NCBI RefSeq assembly: GCF_008974245.1
Contig: NZ_BBZI01000007.1
Coordinates: 639,629-703,628 of the forward strand
From: Streptomyces abyssomicinicus
GTDB lineage: Bacteria; Actinomycetota; Actinomycetes; Streptomycetales; Streptomycetaceae
Length of the DNA stretch: 64,000 nt
Direction: 5' to 3'
The stretch's first letter is position 1. Every line of letters begins with the position of its first letter. Shown one piece after another: positions 1-8,122 of the stretch. Both the position numbers and the translations under genes were made by a program. Below the pieces are notes generated by a model. It worked only from the letters and a program-made list of their open reading frames with translations, was not told the origin of the DNA and made no database searches.

Positions 1-1
1 G

Positions 2-205
2 CTGTGCGACCTGTTCGCCCTGTCCACGATCGAGGCGGACCGGGCCTGGTTCATGGAACACGGCCGTCTGACCGTCCAGCGTTCCAAGGCCATCAGCCGC
101 GAGGTGAACTCCCTTTGCCGCAAGGTGCGGCCCCTCGCGGTCGACCTCGTCGACGCCTGGGGCGTCCCGGCGCAGATGCTGCGGGCGCCCGGTCTGGTCG
201 GCTGA
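2..205 (+). CDS. Acyl-CoA oxidase/dehydrogenase family protein, C-terminal end (partial)
   Basis: The frame is open from base 2 to a TGA at 203-205 and gives the last 67 residues of a protein whose start lies left of the window. The tail, with LCDLFALSTIEADRAWF followed by a run ending APGLVG, resembles the C-terminal helical domain of actinobacterial acyl-CoA oxidases (ACOX type), which oxidise acyl-CoA to enoyl-CoA. The FAD-binding and catalytic parts are not in the window, so the assignment rests on the tail alone. A hairpin follows directly after the stop. Confidence 0.6.
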   Translation: MCDLFALSTIEADRAWFMEHGRLTVQRSKAISREVNSLCRKVRPLAVDLVDAWGVPAQMLRAPGLVG

Positions 206-211
206 CCGGCA

Positions 212-250
212 GCCGCCGCCCGCGCCTTCGAGGGGGGCGCGGGCAGCGGC
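212..250. terminator. Bidirectional hairpin terminator
   Basis: Fifteen-base arms (212-226 and 236-250) pair with one mismatch around a 9-base loop. It lies between the convergent acyl-CoA oxidase and lipoprotein genes, so it probably ends both transcripts. Confidence 0.6.
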
Positions 251-261
251 TGTCCGGGGCG

Positions 262-912
262 TCACTGCGTGAGCGGGACGGCGTCCGCCGGGTCGGTGTG
301 CCAGTTGGTCACGACCGGCTCGTCGACGAGGACAGCGCCGATCTTCAGCGAGACCGGGTGGGGGTCGTCCTCGCTCACGGAGACGATGACGGTGCCGTAC
401 TCGGTCCCGGCATCGCTGTTGGTGGTCTTCGGCGCGACCCCCGCGTAGACCTTCGTGCCACCGGTGAGGGTGATCTCGTCGCCCGCGGACTGCTCGGCGG
501 GACCGGCCTGGGTGCCGCCGGAGCCGAAGGCCATCACGGGCAGACCGCCGGGCAGGACGCAGGTGATGCCGGACTTCGCCTTGACGGAGACCAGGACGTA
601 GCCGCCGGCCTGCGTCTCCTCCTTGGCCGACCAGTCGAGGTCGTTGGTGCCGCACCCCTGTCCGTAACCGGGCTTGTCGGCCGCCGCGTCGTCGGAGGAG
701 TCCGTGTCCTGCTCCGGGGCGTCACCGGACGCGGCGTCACCCGAGGCGGTCGCGTCGCCTCCGTCGGCCGGGCTCTCCTGGGCGGCCTCGGCGGCGGGGC
801 TCGAAGCGGGCGTGTCGGCACTCCCCTCGGAGCCGCTGCCGCAGGCGCTCGTCAGCAGGGCCGCACCGAGTACGACGGAAAGAGTGAGTGCGGCGTGCGA
901 ACGGCTGTTCAT
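262..912 (-). CDS. DUF4232 domain lipoprotein
   Basis: A 216-residue exported lipoprotein. The N-terminus has a short basic stretch, a hydrophobic segment and a lipobox (LLTSAC, lipidated Cys24). Residues 25-80 form a Ser/Ala/Asp/Glu-rich linker, as is common in streptomycete lipoproteins. Residues from about 85 to 210 look like a DUF4232 beta-sandwich, with a Cys pair (in GYGQGCGTND and GITCVLPGG) able to form a disulfide. ATG is preceded by AAGGAC at a good distance. Function is unknown; the domain is widespread in cell-surface proteins of actinobacteria. Confidence 0.8.
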   Translation of the reverse strand: MNSRSHAALTLSVVLGAALLTSACGSGSEGSADTPASSPAAEAAQESPADGGDATASGDAASGDAPEQDTDSSDDAAADKPGYGQGCGTNDLDWSAKEETQAGGYVLVSVKAKSGITCVLPGGLPVMAFGSGGTQAGPAEQSAGDEITLTGGTKVYAGVAPKTTNSDAGTEYGTVIVSVSEDDPHPVSLKIGAVLVDEPVVTNWHTDPADAVPLTQ

Positions 913-1015
913 GGTGTCCTTTCGGTCGGCGTGCGGGGTCTCCCCGCGTACGCCTCGTGTTCTACTGCTCGGCTGTTCTGCTGCTCGGTTGTTCGATCGC
1001 GATGTGCGTCGACGG

Positions 1016-1041
1016 GTCCGGCCGCGTGCGAGCGGCCGGAC
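1016..1041 (-). terminator. Hairpin downstream of FAD monooxygenase
   Basis: Perfect 10-base arms (1016-1025 and 1032-1041) with a 6-base loop. Two further smaller hairpins lie at 1054-1077 and 1088-1107. They sit after the stop of the leftward FAD monooxygenase and before the promoter region of the lipoprotein gene. Confidence 0.5.
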
Positions 1042-1125
1042 GCGTCGTCCTCTCCCCCGGCACCGTGTGGCCGGGGGTGATCCGTGGGGGCCCTCCCGCG
1101 AGGGCCCTCCGAGGGGCGCGCGGTG

Positions 1126-2565
1126 TCAGCCGGCCTGCACCGCGGCCAGCACCTCGGCGCGGGAGGGGCCCGGCCACGTCCAGTCCGGTCCGCCGTTCAG
1201 GGTGAGGGCCCGCTCGACCAGGCCCGGGGCGCCGAAGGCACCCTCCGGGGAGTCGAGCATGCATGCCACCTCGGTGAACGCCCGCAGCACGTCCGGGTCG
1301 GCGAGCTTCACGCCGTCCAGGGCGTTGGTGAGGTGCCAGCCCGGGTCGTCCGTCTCGTAGGGGCGGCCGGCGATCGCGGCGTCGATCTCGGCGAGCCGGT
1401 GGTGGTCCCACTCGCGCAGGCGCCCGTAGACGGGGGCGAGCGTCCGCTCGGTCACCTCGTCGAAACGCAGCGCCAGGTCGACGGTGTCCGTCAGTCCCGT
1501 GGCGGCGACCGTGTCGGCGAGCGCGGTCGCGTGGGTCATCCCCATCGACAGGCCCAGTCCGAACTGCGGGTCGGTGGACGCCCAGGCGTCACCGACGTGG
1601 AGCAGACCGGTCACGACCGGCCGTCCCTCCACCACGGTCCGCTGGATGCGGCTGTGCAGACCGGCCATGGCCTGCGGGGCGGTGATCGGCTCGCCGTCGG
1701 TCCGGCCGTCCAGCTCGGGGAGCAGCTTCACCGCCCGCTCCCAGGCGGAGGGGTCGTGCAGGGCCTTGAGGGCGTGGTCGCGGCTGGAGACCACCAGGAC
1801 CGCCGACCAGGTGTCGTGGTCGGCGGGGATCACGATGGTGGACACGCCCTCGTGGTGGTTGAGCGGCCAGGGCGCCTGGGCGGGCGCGCCGCCGACGGCG
1901 CGGTAGGTCCGCGCGTAGTAGACGAAGCCGGCCTCGGCCCGCTCGCTGGCGGGCGGCGGGCCGCCGAGCCGGGCGAGCAGCGCCGACACGGGGGAGTTGC
2001 GGCCTCCGGCGTCGACCACGAGGGCGGCCCGCAGTTCCTCGCCGTCCTGGGTCACCACGCCGGTCACCCGGGGGCGTCCCTCGAGCTGTTCGGCCCCGGT
2101 GAGCAGTCCGGTCACCTCGGTGCCGCGGCGCACGGTCAGCCCCGGCGTCGCCGCGGCGGCCGTGGCGAACGCCGCGTCCAGCACGGGGCGGCGCGCGGTG
2201 AGGGTGTCGTAGCGTTCGTCGCCGGGCCGGGGACCGCCCATACCCGGCAACTCCCGTCCCGCCGCGACGAAGTTGATGCGCAGCGGCCCCGCCGCCTCCA
2301 GCGCGTCCACGACCTGGGGCAGCCTCGCGCGCAGCAGCGCCGCCCCGACGGGCAGCAGGATGTGCGGCTGGCGGAACTGGGACACGCCGGGCCGGTGCCA
2401 CTGCCCCCACGCGTGCTCCGCGACGTCCGGCCCGGCGACGACTGCCTCGCCGTCCCGTTCCAGCACGGTGACGCGCAGTCCCTGCCCGGCCAGGGACATC
2501 GCCGTGGCCAGGCCGACGGGTCCACCGCCGATCACGATCACGTCCTGTTCCGGTCGTTCCGGCAT
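1126..2565 (-). CDS. FAD-dependent monooxygenase (PHBH-like fold)
   Basis: The 479-residue product begins MPERPEQDVIVIGGGPVGLA, giving the GxGxxG dinucleotide-binding motif at residues 11-16. A late GDAW..DPQFGLGL segment matches the GD motif that binds the FAD ribityl and pyrophosphate in aromatic hydroxylase-type flavoproteins. The substrate cannot be deduced; halogenase-like and polyketide-tailoring relatives share the architecture. The open frame extends 23 codons further upstream, but the ATG at 2565 has an AGGAGG ribosome site 6-7 bases before it, so I start there. It lies 116 bp downstream of the ATPase gene on the same strand. Confidence 0.75.
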   Translation of the reverse strand: MPERPEQDVIVIGGGPVGLATAMSLAGQGLRVTVLERDGEAVVAGPDVAEHAWGQWHRPGVSQFRQPHILLPVGAALLRARLPQVVDALEAAGPLRINFVAAGRELPGMGGPRPGDERYDTLTARRPVLDAAFATAAAATPGLTVRRGTEVTGLLTGAEQLEGRPRVTGVVTQDGEELRAALVVDAGGRNSPVSALLARLGGPPPASERAEAGFVYYARTYRAVGGAPAQAPWPLNHHEGVSTIVIPADHDTWSAVLVVSSRDHALKALHDPSAWERAVKLLPELDGRTDGEPITAPQAMAGLHSRIQRTVVEGRPVVTGLLHVGDAWASTDPQFGLGLSMGMTHATALADTVAATGLTDTVDLALRFDEVTERTLAPVYGRLREWDHHRLAEIDAAIAGRPYETDDPGWHLTNALDGVKLADPDVLRAFTEVACMLDSPEGAFGAPGLVERALTLNGGPDWTWPGPSRAEVLAAVQAG

Positions 2566-2681
2566 CCGAAGCCTCCTCGAGAGAACGTCAGTTCGTCGTG
2601 AAGGCCACGTTCGCCGCGAACACCGCTCAGTCACCAGTCCGTTCGGTGCTCACCCGTCGACCGTTCGGTGCTCACTTCCCG

Positions 2682-4736
2682 TCAGGGGTGCGGCGACGGG
2701 ATGGGCAGGCCGGCCGTCTCCCGCTGCCAGAGGATGTCGCAGACCCGTTCGCAGCCGCGCTGCAGGTGTCTGCGGTAGGTGCTGTAGGGAAGGCTCAGCC
2801 GCTCGGCGGCGACCATGTGGCTGGGCACCCGGTGGAAGAAGGTGGTGGCCAGCACGCGGTGCAGCTTGGCGTCACGCGGATCGGCGCGCAGGGCGTCCAC
2901 GGCGTCGCTGAGCAGCTCCCGCAGCATCTCCCCGGAGTGCTCGGCGGCGAACCCCGGCTGGCCGGTGACCATCCGGGTGGTGCGCAGCGGGCCGGCGGCG
3001 AGGACGTCCGGCCGGTGCCAGTCACGCAGGGCGTCGCGGACCGCGGTGTCGAACGCGGCGCGGGTCAGCGGCGCGGCCGGGGCGTCGGCGGCGGGGCGGG
3101 CGGGGGTCTCGGTCAGCGCGCCCGGCTGCGTGCGGTCGAACCAGATCGACAGCGGGGTGACCCGCCAGTCGCAGGCGAACAAGGTGTAGGTGTGCCCGTT
3201 GGGCCACGGCAGGGCGGTGGCCCGTTCGTGCCCCAGGTGCTCCATCAGCGCCTCCCAGTTCTGCGGGAACGGACTGATGATGAACGACCAGGCCAGGGAC
3301 CCGGAGCGGATGTAGTCCGCGCAGATGCGCAGCTGCATCAGGTGCAGGACCGGCGATATCTCGTAGTACGCCGGCGGGTGGATGAGGAAGCGCGCCAGCA
3401 GCAGGTGCTCGCCGGGCCGGAGCGGGCTGGTACGCAGGGTGTGTTCCCACGCCTGCGCCATGACCGGGTCCGCGGCGAGTTCGTCGGGCCGGGGCTCGGA
3501 CAGCCGCAGCCAGGTCATGAACGCGACCGGCTCGCCGGTCGCGGACTCGCGGTACATCCAGAACGCCTCGGGCTGCCGCTCCAGCCAGAAGTCGACGACG
3601 GCGGCGGACTCGGGCCCCTCGGCCTCGGTGATCAGCCGTCGCACGGCGTCGTAGTCGCCGGGGCGCAGGACGTCCTCGTGGTAGTCGCCCTCCCGGCGCA
3701 TCTGGAAGTACTCGCCCATCGGCCCGTACCGCTTGAGGTAGCTGATCTCACGGATCGCCACCATCGCCTCCGCGGGGGAGGCGGTCCGTGCCTGTTCGAG
3801 CAGGTGGTGGCCGACGCGGCGGTGCATCTCCTCGTACCCCTGCGGGTCCCGCCAGCGCAGGTCGGCGTCGACGGCGTCGCTGACGAGGTCGTGCAGGAAC
3901 ACGCCCTGCCGCCCCCAGTCGGCGACCGGCAGGCGGCGCAGCCAGGTGAACAGTTCGGCGCCCCGGTCGGGGCCGAGCACGGCCCGCAGCAGTCCCTCGG
4001 TCGTCGTCATGGCGTGCGCCGCCATCTCCAGGGCCAGCCGGTGGTCGGGCGTCGGCACCTCTCCCACCATCTGGGAGAGCAGCGCGGTCAGCACGTCCGG
4101 TGTGGGCTCCCAGTCCTTGTCCTCGCCGTGCGCCGCGACACCGGCGGCGAGGCTGAGCGCGAGCGGGTGCCCGCCGGCGAAGGCCAATACCTGCTCCCGC
4201 ACGAGCGGGGCCACGTCCCGCAGTTCGAGCAGCCGCGCGGCGTCGGCCGGCGCGAGATCGGCCAGCGGGACGACGGCCAGGGCCTCGCTCCAGGCGAGGT
4301 CGGCCCTCCAGGCGGAGCTGGGCGCCTCCCGCCCGGCGAGCACCGTGAGGGTCCGGCCGGGCAGTCCGGGCAGGAAGTGGTCGCGCAGCCAGCCCTCCAG
4401 CCCCTGGCAGTGCTCGAACGCGTCGATGAGGAGCACGGTGTCCGGTGCGGCGCCCACGGCCTCGGCCTCGGCCCGGAACCCGGCGGGGGAGGGGTCGATC
4501 AGCCGTCCGTTCACCTCGACCACGGGCCGTCCGGCGTCGCGGCTCTCGTCCGCGAACCGGCGCAGCAGGGTCGACTTGCCCACCCCGCCGGGGCCGTGCA
4601 CGTACAGCACGGCGGGAGCGTCCGGCGCCCCCGACAGGGCGTCACGGAACGCGGCGAGTTCCTCCAGGCGCCCCACGAAGGCGCGTTCGCGCGCCCACCT
4701 CAACCGCTCCGCCAGACTGCCCGATCCTCTGCTCAT
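2682..4736 (-). CDS. AAA/STAND-type ATP-binding protein
   Basis: A 684-residue soluble protein. A Walker A motif, GPGGVGKSTLL, lies near residue 50 after an FVGRLEELAAF lead-in typical of Orc1/Cdc6-like and STAND ATPases. VLLIDAFEHC provides the Walker B strand, and the middle is helical and Leu-rich. The last 100 residues contain a HRVPSHMVAAERLSLPYSTY segment with the look of a DNA-binding or YlxR-like sigma-helix fold, which is my inference. I start at the ATG at 4736; the long frame further upstream has the wrong codon composition. It is transcribed divergently from the APC permease (241-bp gap) and may regulate it. No specific function is known to me. Confidence 0.7.
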   Translation of the reverse strand: MSRGSGSLAERLRWARERAFVGRLEELAAFRDALSGAPDAPAVLYVHGPGGVGKSTLLRRFADESRDAGRPVVEVNGRLIDPSPAGFRAEAEAVGAAPDTVLLIDAFEHCQGLEGWLRDHFLPGLPGRTLTVLAGREAPSSAWRADLAWSEALAVVPLADLAPADAARLLELRDVAPLVREQVLAFAGGHPLALSLAAGVAAHGEDKDWEPTPDVLTALLSQMVGEVPTPDHRLALEMAAHAMTTTEGLLRAVLGPDRGAELFTWLRRLPVADWGRQGVFLHDLVSDAVDADLRWRDPQGYEEMHRRVGHHLLEQARTASPAEAMVAIREISYLKRYGPMGEYFQMRREGDYHEDVLRPGDYDAVRRLITEAEGPESAAVVDFWLERQPEAFWMYRESATGEPVAFMTWLRLSEPRPDELAADPVMAQAWEHTLRTSPLRPGEHLLLARFLIHPPAYYEISPVLHLMQLRICADYIRSGSLAWSFIISPFPQNWEALMEHLGHERATALPWPNGHTYTLFACDWRVTPLSIWFDRTQPGALTETPARPAADAPAAPLTRAAFDTAVRDALRDWHRPDVLAAGPLRTTRMVTGQPGFAAEHSGEMLRELLSDAVDALRADPRDAKLHRVLATTFFHRVPSHMVAAERLSLPYSTYRRHLQRGCERVCDILWQRETAGLPIPSPHP

Positions 4737-4976
4737 CCGACGAGAATATCGGGCCTCCCCCGGCTGGAGCGGCGGTCGCCGGCCGTGCCCTCCGTCCGTG
4801 GCCGGACACCGCCCGTCGGCCCGCCGGCCCGCACGTGCTTCGGGGCCCGCCCGGTGTGGGCATGCATCCCGTGCTTCGTCGGATGCGCGGCGGCCTCCGG
4901 CGCGACCGCACCCCGCGCGACGTCGGCACCACCGGGCATCCGGCACCATCTCCGATGTGCGAAGGACGGTACTCCC

Positions 4977-6509
4977 ATGCCTTTGGACGAGTCCCGCGTG
5001 TCCGAGGAACAACGACTGGAGCAACTCGGCTACCGGCAGACCCTCTCCCGTTCGATGTCCGGCCGGGCGAACTTCGGGGTCAGTTTCACCATCATCTCGA
5101 TCCTGTCCGGATGCATGACCCTGTACGGCTTCGGGATGAACACCGGCGGCCCCCTCGTGATCATGTGGGGCTGGCTGTTCGTCGGCCTCATGACCCTGTT
5201 CGTGGGTCTGTCGATGGCGGAGGTCTGCTCCGCCTATCCGACCAGCGCCGGGCTGTACTTCTGGGCGCACCGCATGGCGCCCGCGAGGACGGCCGCCGCC
5301 TGGGCCTGGTTCACCGGCTGGTTCAACACCCTGGGCCAGATCGCGGTGACCGCGGGCGTCGACTTCGGCGCGGCGACCTTCCTCAACGCCTGGCTGGACC
5401 TCCAGTTCGGCTTCGCGGCCACCCCCGGCCACACCATCACGCTGTTCGGGCTCATCCTGGTGCTGCACGGAGTGCTCAACACCTTCGGGGTCCGCATCGT
5501 CGCCTTCCTCAACGAGGTCTCCATCTGGTGGCACATCCTCGGCGTGGTCGTCATCTGCGGCGCCCTGGTGCTGGTGCCCGACCAGCACCGGTCGGCCGGC
5601 TTCGTCTTCGGTGAGTTCGTCAACAACACCGGCTTCTCCTCCAGCCTCTACGTGGTGCTGATCGGGCTGCTGATGGCGCAGTACACCTTCACCGGCTACG
5701 ACGCCTCCGCCCACATGACCGAGGAGACCGTCGGCGCCTCCACCGCGGGCCCGCGGGGCATCGTCCGCTCGATCCTCGTCTCCCTCGCGGCGGGCTTCGT
5801 CCTGCTGTTCGGCTTCACCTTCGCCATCCAGTCCTACACCGGCGCCCTCGCCTCCGAAACGGGCGTCCCGCCGGCCCAGATCCTGATGGACGCCCTGGGT
5901 GTGGCGGCCGGCAAGTGGCTGCTGCTGGTCGTCATCGTCGCGCAGCTCTTCTGCGGCATGGCCTCGGTCACCGCCAACTCCCGCATGATCTACGCCTTCT
6001 CGCGCGACGGCGCCCTGCCGTTCTCCAGGGTGTGGCACCAGCTGACCCCGGCCACCCGTACGCCGGCCAACGCCGTCTGGCTCGCCACAGGAGGGGCCTT
6101 CGTCCTCGGCCTGCCGTACCTGTGGAACACCACCGCGTACGCGGCCGTCACGTCGATCGCGACCATCGGCCTGTACATCGCCTACGTCATCCCCACCTTC
6201 CTCCGGCTCCGCCAGGGGGACCGGTTCGAGCGGGGCCCCTGGCACCTCGGCCGCTGGTCCCGTCCCGTGGGCACGGTCGCCGTCGCCTGGGTGCTGGTGA
6301 TCACCGTGCTGTTCATGCTGCCGCAGACCTCGCCGGTCACCGCGCGCACCTTCAACTACGCGCCCGTGGCGGTGGGCGTGGTCACCGCCTTCTGCGGCAT
6401 CTGGTGGCTCGTCTCGGCCCGCCGGTGGTTCCTCGACCCCACGCATCCGCGCAACGCCGCGCCGGATGCCGGCGACGACGCCGAAGGGAGGGAACCGAGC
6501 CTGCGGTAG
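4977..6509 (+). CDS. APC-family amino acid/amine permease
   Basis: A 510-residue integral membrane protein with about twelve hydrophobic segments. It carries the APC signature near the N-terminus (ANFGVSFTIISILSG and MVEICSAYP-like MAEVCSAYPTSAGLY), resembling bacterial GABA, polyamine and basic amino acid carriers. The central GYDASAHMTEET motif is shared with eukaryotic-type amine transporters of this family. ATG follows GAAGGACGG. It is divergent from the ATPase gene and ends at a strong hairpin. The substrate is not determinable, but the HMTEET motif favours an amine or amino acid. Confidence 0.85.
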   Translation: MPLDESRVSEEQRLEQLGYRQTLSRSMSGRANFGVSFTIISILSGCMTLYGFGMNTGGPLVIMWGWLFVGLMTLFVGLSMAEVCSAYPTSAGLYFWAHRMAPARTAAAWAWFTGWFNTLGQIAVTAGVDFGAATFLNAWLDLQFGFAATPGHTITLFGLILVLHGVLNTFGVRIVAFLNEVSIWWHILGVVVICGALVLVPDQHRSAGFVFGEFVNNTGFSSSLYVVLIGLLMAQYTFTGYDASAHMTEETVGASTAGPRGIVRSILVSLAAGFVLLFGFTFAIQSYTGALASETGVPPAQILMDALGVAAGKWLLLVVIVAQLFCGMASVTANSRMIYAFSRDGALPFSRVWHQLTPATRTPANAVWLATGGAFVLGLPYLWNTTAYAAVTSIATIGLYIAYVIPTFLRLRQGDRFERGPWHLGRWSRPVGTVAVAWVLVITVLFMLPQTSPVTARTFNYAPVAVGVVTAFCGIWWLVSARRWFLDPTHPRNAAPDAGDDAEGREPSLR

Positions 6510-6565
6510 ACCGCGGCGACGGACCGCCGCGAGAAGGGACCACGACGGCGGACGGGGAGACACGG

Positions 6566-6599
6566 AGCGGCGGTGTGCCCGGCCGGGCACACCGCCGCT
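6566..6599 (+). terminator. Perfect hairpin terminator of the permease gene
   Basis: Two 17-base arms (6566-6582 and 6583-6599) are exact reverse complements with no unpaired loop, so the tip must open in RNA. It lies 57 bp after the permease stop and 61 bp before the proposed lcp promoter, insulating lcp from read-through. Confidence 0.7.
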
Positions 6600-6659
6600 T
6601 CACGTTCCCGCCTGCCCGCCGGGGCGGCCAACCTCGGCAACCCCTCTCCGTCACGACCA

Positions 6660-6688
6660 TTGCCGCCAGTGTCCCGCGTCGCTATGTT
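6660..6688 (+). promoter_or_regulatory. Predicted lcp promoter
   Basis: TTGCCG (6660-6665) and TATGTT (6683-6688) are separated by exactly 17 bases in the most A+T-rich patch of this intergenic region. This would give a leader of about 100 nt before the lcp ATG. The prediction is from sequence only. Confidence 0.45.
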
Positions 6689-6712
6689 AATGAGAAATCA
6701 CATCGCTCCACC

Positions 6713-6723
6713 GTTTCTGAAAC
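6713..6723. promoter_or_regulatory. Short palindrome in lcp leader (possible operator)
   Basis: GTTTCTGAAAC is an 11-base perfect palindrome about 20-30 nt downstream of the expected lcp transcription start. Its position suits a repressor site, for example for the nearby tandem-TetR protein. A single 11-mer can occur by chance. Confidence 0.3.
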
Positions 6724-6796
6724 ATGGCGGTCACCCAACTGGCCAGTGGAAAAGGCACGGCGTGCCGTCTGGTCCGTCAAGGAAGTGGGTAAGTCA

Positions 6797-7996
6797 ATGG
6801 ACAATCTCAGCAGGCGGAGACTGCTGTCGCTCGGCGCCGCGCTCGGCCTCGCGGGCGTGGCGGGTCCGGGTCAGGCGTGGGCGTCGACGGGCTCGGTGGC
6901 CGGAGCCGCCGCGGGCACCGGTCCCGAGTGGATCTGGGACGACCTGGCGGACCCGCTGATGGTCCGGATGCTCGACAACGGCCACGTGCCGGCGATCAAC
7001 GCCGCGTGGGGGTCGTGGGTGAACAACAACGACCCGCTGCCCAGCGGCCTTCCGGCCGAGTTCGCCACCTACCTGGGGAAGGTCAACAAGCTCCCCAGCT
7101 GGGCGGACCAGACCAAGCTGACCCGCGCCGCCGACTTCAACCGGCGCCGGGACACCTACCTGTTCATGCTGTACGGCCTCGGCAGCGGCATCATGAGCAC
7201 CGTGATCCCGCGGGAGGCCAGGAGCGTCTACTGGTCCGCGGGCGGCGCCGACATGCAGGACCGCGCGGCCAAGACGTTCACCTTCGGCTACGACCTGTCG
7301 GAACTGGGCGCCTTCAAGCCGACCGGCCAGTTCGTCGTCACCGCCAACAAGACGCGCGTGGTGCACGCCGCGGTGCGTCACCTCCTGCCGCAGTCGCCCG
7401 GCTGGCGGGCGGCCGCCGACGAGACCATCCCGATCAGCGCCGCGGACATCCTGGTCACCTTCCACAGCCTGGGCACCTACGTGCACAGCAAGCTGCTCGA
7501 GTGGCGGATCCCGTACTCGACGGCGGACCAGGAGGCGTTCCTGCACTCGTGGCAGGTCGCCGTCCACCTGCTCGGCGTTCCGGACGAGCACATCCCGCAG
7601 ACCTGGTCGGCCGCGCTCGCGCAGTCCAAGCAGGTGCTCACCCCCATCCTCACCCCGACGGACGAGGGCATCGCGCTGGCCGAGGACCTGCTCGGCCTGA
7701 CGGCGCAGATCGACCTCGGCGTCACCCGCGGGTTCCTCAACGAGTTCGTGCGCTACGTCCTCAGCGACGAGGTCGGCAACTGGCTGGGCCTCAAGCGGGA
7801 CTACGCGGCGGCGGCCCTGGTCCGCACCGCGTGGCCGGCGTTCATCCTGTTCCGCGAGGGACTGTCGCCCGTCATGCCCGGCACCTTCTACATGATGGAC
7901 CAGCTGGTGCGCGGCCTGGCGATGCTGTTCCTCAACAAGGGCGGTTCCGGGACCACGACGCCCATCACGATCCCCACCGGGAACAGGGCGGCCTGA
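6797..7996 (+). CDS. lcp: Latex clearing protein (rubber oxygenase), Tat-exported
   Basis: A 399-residue DUF2236-family protein that closely resembles Lcp of Streptomyces sp. K30. Lcp is a b-type haem dioxygenase that cuts cis-1,4-polyisoprene outside the cell into oligo-isoprenoids with aldehyde and ketone ends. MDNLSRRRLLSLG is a twin-arginine signal, with likely cleavage near AWAS. Residues known to matter in Lcp K30 recur here with a constant offset of eight: Glu140, Arg156, Lys159 and Thr160 (K30 E148, R164, K167, T168), and Arg187, His190 (proximal haem ligand, K30 H198), Arg194 and His195 in RVVHAAVRH. The ATG follows AAGGAAGTG. The gene has its own promoter and a strong downstream hairpin, so it is probably monocistronic. 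The usual oxiAB partners of strain K30 are not adjacent. Confidence 0.92.
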   Translation: MDNLSRRRLLSLGAALGLAGVAGPGQAWASTGSVAGAAAGTGPEWIWDDLADPLMVRMLDNGHVPAINAAWGSWVNNNDPLPSGLPAEFATYLGKVNKLPSWADQTKLTRAADFNRRRDTYLFMLYGLGSGIMSTVIPREARSVYWSAGGADMQDRAAKTFTFGYDLSELGAFKPTGQFVVTANKTRVVHAAVRHLLPQSPGWRAAADETIPISAADILVTFHSLGTYVHSKLLEWRIPYSTADQEAFLHSWQVAVHLLGVPDEHIPQTWSAALAQSKQVLTPILTPTDEGIALAEDLLGLTAQIDLGVTRGFLNEFVRYVLSDEVGNWLGLKRDYAAAALVRTAWPAFILFREGLSPVMPGTFYMMDQLVRGLAMLFLNKGGSGTTTPITIPTGNRAA

Positions 7997-8020
7997 GACG
8001 GGCCGCCGCCCCGCCCCGCC

Positions 8021-8055
8021 GGTGCCCGCTCCGCGATCCCCGCGGGGCGGGCACC
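8021..8055 (+). terminator. lcp terminator hairpin
   Basis: Fifteen-base arms (8021-8035 and 8041-8055) pair with a single G-U, around a 5-base loop, 25 bp after the lcp stop. Confidence 0.65.
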
Positions 8056-8068
8056 CGGCCGGGCCCGC

Positions 8069-8097
8069 GCGAGGCGCCGCACCCCGCGGCGCCTCGC
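8069..8097. terminator. Second hairpin between lcp and the tandem-TetR gene
   Basis: Perfect 11-base arms (8069-8079 and 8087-8097) with a 7-base loop, placed between the convergent lcp and regulator genes. It probably terminates the leftward regulator transcript. Confidence 0.55.
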
Positions 8098-8122
8098 CGC
8101 GTGGCGGCCCCGGCGGCGGGCC

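Noticed and set aside
2598..4976. Long rightward open frame fused upstream of the APC permease
   Set aside because: It lies antisense to the clearly coding ATPase gene. Such shadows are common at this G+C, and the permease start at 4977 has its own ribosome site and family N-terminus.
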